The translations under genes were made by a program, and so were the position numbers. From NCBI GenBank assembly GCA_020846575.1, contig JADLDQ010000297.1, forward strand, positions 1 through 15,644: DNA of 15,644 nucleotides. The letters are read 5' to 3'. Shown in pieces: positions 1 through 6,128 of this stretch (position 1 is its first letter; the number at the start of each line of letters is the position of its first letter). Source of the stretch: Burkholderiales bacterium. GTDB taxonomy: Bacteria > Pseudomonadota > Gammaproteobacteria > Burkholderiales > SG8-39. A model generated the notes under the pieces. The model did no database searches. It saw nothing but the letters and a program-made list of their open reading frames with translations, and had not been told where the DNA came from.

Positions 1-161
1 AGATCATCAAGGCGGTGAACGCACCCGAGGTGGCGGGCTTCATCACCAAGTCCGCCGCCGACGTGTTCACGGCGACGCCGGAGAGCTTCGTGCAGCTCAT
101 CGCCAGCGACAGCGCACGCTACGGGAAAGTCGTGCGCCGCCTCGGTGCGAAAGTCGACTGA
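1..161 (+). CDS. Bug/TctC-family periplasmic substrate-binding protein, C-terminal fragment (5' end outside window)
   Basis: Only the last 52 codons are present, read from base 3 and ending with TGA at 159-161. The visible end contains AVNAPEVAGFITKSAAD, then TPESFVQLIASDSARYGKV and a closing RRLGAKVD. This matches the usual C-terminus of Bug (TctC) proteins: a helix of the form 'LN..EV...L...G', then 'TPEEF...I..E..RWGKV'. These proteins bind small carboxylates in the periplasm for tripartite tricarboxylate transporters. No membrane subunits are visible, which is common because many Bug genes are orphans beside catabolic operons. A second, complete Bug gene lies at 13206-14162, so the locus is bracketed by two uptake proteins. 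The family call is fairly secure despite the short fragment; the ligand is unknown. Confidence 0.8.
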   Translation, partial: IIKAVNAPEVAGFITKSAADVFTATPESFVQLIASDSARYGKVVRRLGAKVD

Positions 162-198
162 TGCCGGTTCATACGAAATCGCGACCGGCCCGCTTGCG

Positions 199-243
199 AT
201 CGACCCGTCCGCGCTCGACCGGTCCGCGCTCGACCGGTCCGCG
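199..243. repeat. 15-bp tandem repeat, three copies
   Basis: The unit CTCGACCGGTCCGCG is present exactly at 214-228 and 229-243. A slightly diverged copy (ATCGACCCGTCCGCG, three differences) occupies 199-213. Because the unit length is divisible by three, it gives repeated peptides in every frame (for example SALDR), which explains the artificial-looking open frames here. Confidence 0.85.
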
Positions 244-250
244 GTCGAGC
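228..250 (+). terminator. Strong GC hairpin downstream of the binding-protein gene
   Basis: GCTCGACCG (228-236) and CGGTCGAGC (242-250) form a perfect 9-bp stem around a 5-nt loop. It starts 67 nt after the upstream stop codon. No T-tract follows, so it is either a weak or Rho-assisted terminator, or an mRNA 3'-end stabiliser that lets the binding protein be made in excess over downstream products. Confidence 0.45.
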
Positions 251-351
251 CTTGCGCGCGCGCGCGGTATGCCGTATGCGGGCGGCTCGGGCGGGCCGCG
301 CCGGTGCACGCCTTGCGAGGAAGTGCGGCGCAACAAACGGCGGCTCGCCTC

Positions 352-1410
352 ATGAGGGACTGGGTCGAGGCACTCCAGCGCCTGGGCCGAGAGGGACAGG
401 ACGCCGTCCTGGTGACGCTCGCCTCCGGCAAGGGCTCCACCCCGCGCGAAGCGGGCGCGAAGATGCTCGTCACCGGCGATGCGATACGCGGGTCCATCGG
501 CGGAGGCGAGGCCGAGTTCCAGGCCGTCTCGATGGCGCGCGAGCTGCTCGCCTCGACCGACGCCCGCCGGGCGCGGCGCTACCGGCTGGGCACGAGCTTC
601 GGCCAGAACTGCGGGGGTATCGCGGACCTGGCGTTCGAACGCGTGCCGGCGGGCGCGCAGTGGGTGGCCGTGCTCGCGGACTGGGTCGGCGCCGGCCGGG
701 CATGCGTCCTCGCGACCCCGGCCGGCGAAGCGCCCGAGGACGCGCGACTCGTCATCGAAGCCTCGGCACATCACGGTACTCTCGGCGACGGGGCGCGCGA
801 CGAGCGCGCGATCGACCAGGGCCGGCGCATGCTGGCCGCGCGCGATCGCACCTGCAGGCTGGTGCCAATCGACGCGGACCTCGAGGCCCGGTTCGAACTG
901 GTCGAGCCGCTCGACTTTGCCATCGTGCTCTTCGGCGCGGGCCACGTCGGGCGGGCGCTCGCGCGGGTGCTCGGCGCGGTCCAGGCACGCATCACCTGGG
1001 TCGATTCGCGGGCGCACGAATTTCCGCGCGACGTACCGGAGAACGTCCGCGTCGTTCTGACCGACGCGCCGCTGGAGCAAGTCCCGGCCGCCGGGCCCGG
1101 CAGCTGGTTCCTGGTGGCGACGCACAGCCACGCCCTGGACCTGGATCTCGTGGAAGCGATCCTGCGCCGCGATGATTTCGCCTTCTGCGGAATGCTCGGC
1201 TCGGCCACCAAGCGCCGCACGTTCGAGGCGGGGCTGGCCAAGCGCGGCGTGCGCGACCTCGCGCGCCTGGTCTGTCCCGTCGGAATTCCGAGCCTGTCGG
1301 GGAAGGATCCCGGCACCATCGCGGTGGCGATCGCCGCACAGTTGCTCCAGGAGCGCGAGCACGCGATTCGAAACGCACACCCGTCCCGACAGCCGGCGAA
1401 CGGCCGATGA
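352..1410 (+). CDS. xdhC: XdhC-family molybdenum hydroxylase maturation protein
   Basis: 352 aa. XdhC proteins bind the molybdenum cofactor, protect it during addition of the terminal sulfido ligand and deliver it to xanthine-dehydrogenase-type enzymes in the cytoplasm. The N-terminal XdhC/CoxI domain shows GKGSTPREAGAKMLV (residues 27-41) and GSIGGGEAEFQAV (47-59), then LGTSFGQNCGG (79-89). The C-terminal Rossmann domain shows FGAGHVG (194-200), ATHSHALDLDL (256-266), LGSATKRR (282-289) and GKDPGTIAVAIAAQLL (317-332). The ATG at 352 was chosen because the family's first helix begins right there; an in-frame GTG at 145 would add 69 residues encoded by a tandem repeat. Two positions look unusual: QNCGG where QCCGG is common, and GGGEAEF where GGGHLEF is common. 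The likely client is the three-subunit hydroxylase at 6129-9824. Confidence 0.9.
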   Translation: MRDWVEALQRLGREGQDAVLVTLASGKGSTPREAGAKMLVTGDAIRGSIGGGEAEFQAVSMARELLASTDARRARRYRLGTSFGQNCGGIADLAFERVPAGAQWVAVLADWVGAGRACVLATPAGEAPEDARLVIEASAHHGTLGDGARDERAIDQGRRMLAARDRTCRLVPIDADLEARFELVEPLDFAIVLFGAGHVGRALARVLGAVQARITWVDSRAHEFPRDVPENVRVVLTDAPLEQVPAAGPGSWFLVATHSHALDLDLVEAILRRDDFAFCGMLGSATKRRTFEAGLAKRGVRDLARLVCPVGIPSLSGKDPGTIAVAIAAQLLQEREHAIRNAHPSRQPANGR

Positions 1411-1441
1411 CAGGGCCGCACCGGCAAGAGGGATCCTCGAA

Positions 1442-2704
1442 ATGGAATTCAGGCAGTTCGTTGCACAGTGCGTGCGGCAGGGCGCGGCGAGCGTGGTCGC
1501 GGAGCCGGTCGGCCACACCGAAATCCCGTCCCGGGTGGCCCAGGCCGAACGCGGCCGCAACCGCGCCCTGCTCTTCGAGCGCGTGCCGGACCGCGCCGGG
1601 AGCGTGGTGGGCAACCTTTTCGGCGCGCCGCGTCGAATCTGCGCGGGTCTGCGCGCGCGAAGCTACCCGCAACTGCTCCAGCGGCTGGAGGATGCCATCC
1701 GGCGGCCCGCCCCTCTGAGAACCGCGTCCGACTCAAGCCATGCCCGGCTGCAGGTCCGGGAACCCGACCTGGAAACCGTGTTACCGGTGACCCGTTACTG
1801 CCAGGGTGACGCAGCGCCTTATCTCACCTCCGGCATCGTGGTCGCCCGTTATCCAGACTCGCGGCGACGGCACGTGTGCTTCATGCGCATGGCGGTGCGC
1901 GGGGGCAACACCCTGGTGATCAATCCGGCGACGCCGCGCATCACGGAACTCGTCGACCACGGCATCGACCGTAACGGGGTCGTCCCGGTCACGATCCTCA
2001 TCGGCGCGCCGCTGGAGGTGATCCTCGTGGCCTGCGTTTCGATGCCCGGCGGAGAGGACAAGCTGGAAGTCGCCCAGGCCCTGGGCGGCGCGGAACTCGG
2101 CTTCTCCGAGGACGAGCTTCCCGTTCCCCTCTCAACGGAGTATGTCCTGAGGGGCAGGATCATTCCGCAATACGAGCGCGAGGGGCCGTTCGGGGAAATC
2201 GGCGGCGTCTATTCGCTGAAAGCGCGCAATCCGCTGTGCGTCGTTGACGAACTGTGGCAGCGTCCCGGTGCGGTCTACCACTCGGTGTCCTCGGGCGTCT
2301 CCAGGGAGCACCTGGAACTGCTGTCGCTCGGACCGCGTTCCTTCCTCGAACGTCTCAAGAGAGACTTTGCGCAGATCCTGCGCTACGAGCTGCCGCTGTT
2401 CGGCGCCGATCGCCTGGCCGTCCTGGTCGTGAAGGAACGCTTGGACGCCGGCGCGCTCGTGCCGAGGCTGTGGGAGATTCCCATCGTTCGCGGTTTCGTT
2501 CTGGTCAACGAGGATGTGGCGAGCCGCTCGGCCGCCGACCTGCTGTGGGCCATCCTGCAGCGGGCCCACAATCGGGAGCGCTTCAGATTTCTCGAGCAGG
2601 GGCAAGCGGGCGAGCAGATGGAGCGGTTTCTCGTGGACGCCACGGTCGGGGATCTCGCGGCCTGGCAGAACCGGCGCATCGAGATCTTCCGCGCCGCGCC
2701 GTGA
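1442..2704 (+). CDS. UbiD-family (prenylated-FMN) decarboxylase, divergent
   Basis: 420 aa, somewhat shorter than typical UbiD/Fdc proteins (roughly 490-500). UbiD enzymes use prenylated FMN made by UbiX to decarboxylate, or sometimes carboxylate, aromatic, heteroaromatic and acrylic acids. Recognisable blocks are RALLFERVP (41-49), NLFGAPRRICAGL (58-70), YCQGDAAPYLTSGIV (119-133), PVTILIGAPLEVIL (182-195), EREGPFGEIGGVYS (245-258) and LLWAILQRAHNRERF (368-382). The segment HVCFMR (144-149) occupies the place of the usual N-[VI]-[GS]-x-x-R motif: the Arg (R149) is kept and the Asn is His. STEYVLRG (231-238) replaces the common AEIVLEG, so the second glutamate is Arg. Family membership is clear; activity and substrate are uncertain. 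The gene starts 31 bp after xdhC and is probably cotranscribed with it. No UbiX is visible. Confidence 0.82.
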   Translation: MEFRQFVAQCVRQGAASVVAEPVGHTEIPSRVAQAERGRNRALLFERVPDRAGSVVGNLFGAPRRICAGLRARSYPQLLQRLEDAIRRPAPLRTASDSSHARLQVREPDLETVLPVTRYCQGDAAPYLTSGIVVARYPDSRRRHVCFMRMAVRGGNTLVINPATPRITELVDHGIDRNGVVPVTILIGAPLEVILVACVSMPGGEDKLEVAQALGGAELGFSEDELPVPLSTEYVLRGRIIPQYEREGPFGEIGGVYSLKARNPLCVVDELWQRPGAVYHSVSSGVSREHLELLSLGPRSFLERLKRDFAQILRYELPLFGADRLAVLVVKERLDAGALVPRLWEIPIVRGFVLVNEDVASRSAADLLWAILQRAHNRERFRFLEQGQAGEQMERFLVDATVGDLAAWQNRRIEIFRAAP

Positions 2705-2716
2705 AGCGCCGGTGCG

Positions 2717-2738
2717 CCCCGCCGCTCAGCCGGCGGGG
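2717..2738. terminator. Symmetrical hairpin between convergent genes
   Basis: CCCCGCCG (2717-2724) and CGGCGGGG (2731-2738) form a perfect 8-bp stem with a 6-nt loop. It lies in the 21-bp gap between the ubiD-like stop (2704) and the yqeC stop (2726-2728), and its loop contains part of the yqeC stop codon. It can fold in both transcripts and so may act as a bidirectional terminator. No T-tract follows on either strand. Confidence 0.55.
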
Positions 2739-3496
2739 TCCTGCCGCGCCGCGCAGATCGCGATCACCGGCAGGGGCTCCGCGCTGAACGCGCCGATCGC
2801 CACGCGCGCGACCGGGGCCGAGGCGAGGACGAGCCGCGCGATTTCGCGCGCGGCCTCCAGCGAGTGCCGGTCGCGAACCTTGTTGATGAGCGGCACGACG
2901 CGCGCGGCGGGCGGCACGTTCTTCAGAGCACCCTGCGGATGCGCCAGCACCGCGGCGATCATCTGCCTGGTGACGGTCGCGCCGCCGTGAATGCGGGCGA
3001 CGCTCTCGGGCCGGTGAACCCAGCGCGGCGAGAGCGGCTTGTCCAGGGCGTCGATGCCGGCCAGCGCCACCACCAGCGTGGCGCATGCCGGTATCACCGG
3101 CTCGTGCGCGGCGGGGGCCTTGAATGGCAGGCCTCTCGCGCCGTCGGCCTCGATCAGCACGTGCGAAAACGATGCGCGCAGCGCGCACACCTGCTCGGGC
3201 GGGATGCCGAAGACTTTTCCGGTGCCCGGCTCCGGCGCGCCGGTCAGCAATACGTGGGCGCTGGAGGCGCCCGCCCGCGCGAGCTCGGCCGTCGAGGAAA
3301 CGTGCACCGGAGCAAGGCGCGTCTGCTCCTGCGCCATGCGCGTCGTGCTCGTCGTGAGCACCCGCCCGCCCCCGGCGAGGAGCTCGGCCGCGAGCCGGAA
3401 CATCGATGCCGTCTTGCCGCCGCCGCCGACGAACGCGACGACCTCGCCCGCCTCGACGCCCAGGGCCGAGACCAGACTCAGCGTTCCTGCAACCAC
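2726..3496 (-). CDS. yqeC: YqeC-family protein of the selenium-dependent molybdenum hydroxylase system
   Basis: 256 aa from a GTG start at 3496. Family hallmarks in order: a P-loop VGGGGKTA (23-30) near the N-terminus, TTSTTRM (48-54), LIEADGARGLPFKAP (114-128), HEPVIPACAT (131-140), ALAGIDALDKPL (144-155) and PLINKVRD (202-209). YqeC is a putative NTP-dependent accessory protein known mainly from its co-occurrence with YqeB, SelD and xanthine-dehydrogenase-like enzymes; its biochemical role is not established to my knowledge. The GTG was chosen because it has GAGG about 10 nt upstream and gives a normal N-terminus. It overlaps the end of yqeB by 19 bp, indicating translational coupling. The reading frame stays open further upstream, inside yqeB, so the start is less certain than the family. 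Confidence 0.85.
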   Translation of the reverse strand: MVAGTLSLVSALGVEAGEVVAFVGGGGKTASMFRLAAELLAGGGRVLTTSTTRMAQEQTRLAPVHVSSTAELARAGASSAHVLLTGAPEPGTGKVFGIPPEQVCALRASFSHVLIEADGARGLPFKAPAAHEPVIPACATLVVALAGIDALDKPLSPRWVHRPESVARIHGGATVTRQMIAAVLAHPQGALKNVPPAARVVPLINKVRDRHSLEAAREIARLVLASAPVARVAIGAFSAEPLPVIAICAARQDPAG

Positions 3497-4275
3497 GTCA
3501 GGACCGCCTCGACCACGCCACCGCCGACGGCCAGGGCCTTGTCCGAGATGCTGAAACAATGGCGAGGCTCGCCGCGCGGATCGACATCGCCGACCTTTTC
3601 ACCGCTTCGAACCGTCAATCCGTCGAACAGCAGTCCGCGCACCACGCCGGTGAACGGGGCTCGGATCGGGACGCCCTCGACCTCGGCGATCGGCGCGCCC
3701 TCGACGACCCTGTCCCCGATTTCGGTCCTGGCGCGGAACACGCCGTCCGCGGGCGCGCGCAGCACCCGCTCGCCCCGGTGCCCCAGCACCGCCTCCGGCA
3801 GGCCGGTGTCGGGCCGGGCCGTGCCTGCCCGCAGCACCCTCCCCAGGTCGTGCCCGCGGTGGGTCTCGATCACCGCATGGCAGTGCTCGCCGGCCGCGAA
3901 GCCCGGACCAAGGCCGATCACCAGGCCGGCGGCCCGCGCCCTCGTGTCCAGGGGCGCCTTGGCCATGCGCGCGTCGACCACGATCGCCGGGCGCAAGCGG
4001 GTGATCGCGGCGCCATCCGGATCGACGCTCACCGGCACCCAGGCGCCGCGCGGCGGCGCCGGCGCGAGCGCGTCCGCGCGCCGCGCAACGAGTCCCTCGA
4101 TGCGGATTTCCCCGGAATAGACGGCTTGCGCGACGGCCGCCATGCGGCGCACGACGCGCGGCCGATCCAGTTCCAGCACGAGCACCGGGAAGCCCGCACA
4201 GCGCAGCCGATGCACGACGCCGGTGGCGAGATCGCCGCCGCCCCTGACGACGCACAGCGTTTCCGGGAACAACAT
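3478..4275 (-). CDS. yqeB: YqeB-family protein of the selenium-dependent molybdenum hydroxylase system
   Basis: 265 aa. The N-terminal Rossmann-like segment VVRGGGDLATGVVHRL (9-24) is followed by VLVLELDRPRVVRRMAAVAQ (31-50) and AVYSGEIRIEGLVA (51-64). These match the YqeB pattern 'RGGGDLASG...TELP.PLAVRR...EAVY.GE..VEG'. The middle part has GLGPGFAAGEHCHAVIETHRG (121-141). The C-terminal third reads like a small beta-barrel or lipoyl-type fold, with RAPADGVF and RAPFTGVVRGLL (205-216). YqeB accompanies molybdenum hydroxylases that carry a labile, non-selenocysteine selenium; its precise biochemical step is not established to my knowledge. The ATG at 4275 was chosen over one 29 codons upstream because the conserved domain starts directly after it, and because the upstream extension would cover the promoter region. 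It is transcribed divergently from the hydroxylase operon. Confidence 0.88.
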   Translation of the reverse strand: MLFPETLCVVRGGGDLATGVVHRLRCAGFPVLVLELDRPRVVRRMAAVAQAVYSGEIRIEGLVARRADALAPAPPRGAWVPVSVDPDGAAITRLRPAIVVDARMAKAPLDTRARAAGLVIGLGPGFAAGEHCHAVIETHRGHDLGRVLRAGTARPDTGLPEAVLGHRGERVLRAPADGVFRARTEIGDRVVEGAPIAEVEGVPIRAPFTGVVRGLLFDGLTVRSGEKVGDVDPRGEPRHCFSISDKALAVGGGVVEAVLTWLQER

Positions 4276-4303
4276 GGGCAGACTCCGCGCGGCGAAGGCG
4301 CTA

Positions 4304-4331
4304 TTGACACGCTCGCGGCCGGTATTATAGC
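4304..4331 (+). promoter_or_regulatory. sigma70-like promoter for the hydroxylase operon
   Basis: A perfect -35 box TTGACA (4304-4309) and a -10 box TATAGC (4326-4331, four of six matches) are separated by 16 bp. The predicted transcript would start near 4338, leaving a leader of about 185 nt before the ligase start at 4523. In DNA this GC-rich, a full TTGACA with a TATA hexamer at the right spacing is unlikely to be accidental. Confidence 0.6.
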
Positions 4332-4352
4332 CTTGCGGAAATTTCAGGAATC
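4324..4352 (-). promoter_or_regulatory. Promoter for yqeB-yqeC (perfect -10, weak -35)
   Basis: Read on the minus strand, 4329 to 4324 is a perfect TATAAT. A start about 7 nt further on gives a leader of roughly 40 nt before the yqeB ATG at 4275. The -35 position (about 4352-4347) has no good TTGACA match and falls inside the inverted repeat at 4347-4360, as expected if the promoter depends on a regulator. The -10 boxes of the two opposed promoters share bases 4326-4329. Confidence 0.5.
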
Positions 4353-4360
4353 CTGATTCC
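4347..4360. promoter_or_regulatory. Inverted repeat, candidate operator
   Basis: GGAATCCTGATTCC is a perfect 6-bp inverted repeat with a 2-bp spacer. It lies just downstream of the predicted plus-strand start and over the -35 position of the minus-strand promoter. A protein bound here could control both directions. The GGAA/TTCC half-sites loosely resemble those of E. coli IclR (TGGAAAT...ATTTCCA), and an IclR-family gene lies at the end of the operon; that link is inference. Confidence 0.5.
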
Positions 4361-4363
4361 ATT

Positions 4364-4399
4364 AGACGGAATCATGCGTCGAGACGAAATCATGCATCG
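4364..4399. repeat. 18-bp tandem direct repeat in the operon leader
   Basis: Copy one (4364-4381) is AGACGGAATCATGCGTCG and copy two (4382-4399) is AGACGAAATCATGCATCG, identical at 16 of 18 positions and directly abutting. The first copy also repeats the GGAATC half-site of the inverted repeat 21 bp upstream, about two helical turns away. Tandem sites of this kind suggest cooperative binding of a regulator. Confidence 0.7.
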
Positions 4400-4522
4400 A
4401 CCCCCGCCCATGCAGCGCTCACCCGGCGTCGCCTCCGGCAAGCGCGCTGCAGTGGCGCACCTGTCGCGGGAAACCCCCTTGCTCCCGGATGCATCGCACG
4501 GCTCGAACGGCGGACCTCTCCA

Positions 4523-6109
4523 ATGAACCTGGCACATCTGTGCATCGAACGCAGCGCCCGGCGGCTGCCGCAGCGCATCGCCGTGGTGGATGGCGACACC
4601 GGCGCGGCGTACAGCTACGCCCACATCGACGAGTGCGCCGGCACGCTCGCCCATGCGCTGCTCGCCATGGGCGTGCGGCGCGGAGACCGCGTCGGTATCT
4701 ACCTGCGCAACACGCCGGAGTTCATTCTCGCTTTTCTCGCCGCCGCCAAGATCGGTGCGGTGTGCGTGCCGTTCAACATCATGTTCAAGCGCGCCGAGAT
4801 CGGGTACATCCTGAACGACAGCGGCTGCCGCCTCGTCTGCGCCGCCGCCGAAGAGGCAGGCCAGAACATCCTGCCGCACCTCGACGATTTCCCGGGCGTC
4901 GAACACCTGATCCTCGTGGGCGAGGCGCCGCTGCCGGCGGCGCCGCCGGGCAGGACGCTGCACCGTGTCTCGGATCTTCTGGCGGGCGGTCCCCGGCCGT
5001 TCGCCGCGGTCGAGGTCGATCCCGGCGATGCGGTTTCGATTCTTTACACCTCCGGCACCACCGGGCGCCCCAAGGGCGCGGTGGCCTCGCACGCAAACTG
5101 GCGCTCGGCGGTGGAACTGAGCGCCTACCAGATCGTGCCGATGACCGACGAGGACCGCGTGCTCACCGGCGGGCCGTTCTTCCACGTCTACTTCGTTATC
5201 GCCGTGCTGCCGGTGCTGCTGGTCGGCGGCACGGTCGTCACCCTGGGACGGTTCTTCGCCGACGCCGTCCTGCGGCTGATCGGCAGGCACAAGGTCTCGC
5301 ACTTCATGGGCACGCCCACCATGTGGGTCTACCTGCTCGACGAGTACGAGCGCGGCCGCGAGCGCTACGATGTCGCCTCGCTCTGGCAGGGTCAATCGGC
5401 GGGCTCCGCGCTGCCCGCGGAACTCGCCCGGCGCATCGAATCGACTCTGCCCATCCGGCACGTGGAGTGTTACGGGGCCACCGAGTGCAGCAGCACGGTG
5501 ACGCACACGCGCATCGGACACCTCACGCCCGGGTCCCCCGGCTGGTCGACGCCGGGCTGGGAGATCAAGATCGTGGGCGACGATGGACAGGAACTTCCCA
5601 ACGGCGAGATCGGCGAACTGTGGTGCCGCGGCCCCGGCGTGATCAAGGAATACTGGCGCGATCCGGAGATGACCCGCACGCGCATCGTCGACGGGTGGTG
5701 GCGCTCCGGGGATCTGGGCTACATCGCCTCGGGCGGACACACCGACGCGCAGCTCTACATCGTCGACCGCAAGACCGACATGATCATCTGCGGCGGCAAC
5801 AACATCTACCCCCGGGAGGTCGAGGATTACATGCTGCGCCATCCCCAGATCTCGCAATCCGTGGTCATCGGCATTCCGGACGCGACCAAGGGAGAGGTGC
5901 CCAAGGCGTTCGTCGTACTCAAACCCGGAGAGCGGACCAGCGCGGAGGAGATCGTGCGCTACTGCAAGGAGAACATGGCGGCGTTCAAGGTGCCCCGCAG
6001 CGTGGAAATCGTGACCCTGGACGATCTGCCCAAGACCGCCAGCGGAAAGATCCTGAAGCGGGAACTGCGCGACATGGAAAAGCGCAGACTCGGCGGGTCT
6101 GCGGGCTGA
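4523..6109 (+). CDS. AMP-forming acyl-CoA synthetase/ligase (ANL superfamily), complete
   Basis: 528 aa, a normal length for the family. The enzyme adenylates a carboxylic acid with ATP and transfers it to CoA. Visible motifs: P-loop YTSGTTGRPKG (175-185), PFFHVYF in the substrate/adenine region, YGATECSSTVTHT (a YGxTE-type motif), GWWRSGDLGYI with the ATP-ribose Asp, DRKTDMIICGGNNIYPREVE at the hinge, and PKTASGKILKREL with the catalytic Lys at 509. The ATG at 4523 aligns with the usual N-terminus; the ribosome-binding site is weak. It is the first gene after the promoter at 4304-4331 and lies 19 bp before the hydroxylase genes, so its acyl-CoA product is the natural candidate substrate of the molybdenum enzyme. 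Overall pattern is of the fatty-acid/crotonobetaine-ligase type; specificity cannot be assigned. Confidence 0.92.
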   Translation: MNLAHLCIERSARRLPQRIAVVDGDTGAAYSYAHIDECAGTLAHALLAMGVRRGDRVGIYLRNTPEFILAFLAAAKIGAVCVPFNIMFKRAEIGYILNDSGCRLVCAAAEEAGQNILPHLDDFPGVEHLILVGEAPLPAAPPGRTLHRVSDLLAGGPRPFAAVEVDPGDAVSILYTSGTTGRPKGAVASHANWRSAVELSAYQIVPMTDEDRVLTGGPFFHVYFVIAVLPVLLVGGTVVTLGRFFADAVLRLIGRHKVSHFMGTPTMWVYLLDEYERGRERYDVASLWQGQSAGSALPAELARRIESTLPIRHVECYGATECSSTVTHTRIGHLTPGSPGWSTPGWEIKIVGDDGQELPNGEIGELWCRGPGVIKEYWRDPEMTRTRIVDGWWRSGDLGYIASGGHTDAQLYIVDRKTDMIICGGNNIYPREVEDYMLRHPQISQSVVIGIPDATKGEVPKAFVVLKPGERTSAEEIVRYCKENMAAFKVPRSVEIVTLDDLPKTASGKILKRELRDMEKRRLGGSAG

Positions 6110-6128
6110 GCGGCCGGGAAGCGCCAGC

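Larger units (their letters stand above)
162..351. other. Intergenic stretch between the binding-protein gene and xdhC
   Basis: This 190-bp stretch holds a three-copy 15-bp tandem repeat (199-243) and a GC-rich hairpin (228-250), described separately. A 64-codon reading frame (161-355) overlaps both neighbours, but its composition is dominated by the repeat, so I do not call it a gene. The xdhC frame is also open upstream to a GTG at 145, but the XdhC family begins at about the ATG at 352. I see no convincing promoter. Confidence 0.5.
4276..4522. promoter_or_regulatory. Divergent control region between yqeB and the hydroxylase operon
   Basis: This 247-bp region has AT-richer islands in otherwise GC-rich DNA. 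It contains opposed promoters at 4304-4331, an inverted repeat at 4347-4360 and an 18-bp tandem repeat at 4364-4399, each listed separately. The last 120 bp (4400-4522) would be a leader for the plus-strand operon; I see no clear riboswitch fold or leader peptide there. Confidence 0.65.

Noticed and set aside
145..351. A 69-residue N-terminal extension of XdhC from the GTG at 145
   Set aside because: It would overlap the upstream gene and encode a tandem-repeat-derived peptide. The family starts at about the ATG at 352.
169..1614. A 481-codon minus-strand frame over xdhC
   Set aside because: XdhC motifs on the plus strand explain this region. The antisense product is Arg-rich with no family signature.
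4276..4362. A 29-residue N-terminal extension of YqeB from an ATG at 4362
   Set aside because: The extension has no family similarity and would place coding sequence over the promoter elements at 4304-4360.
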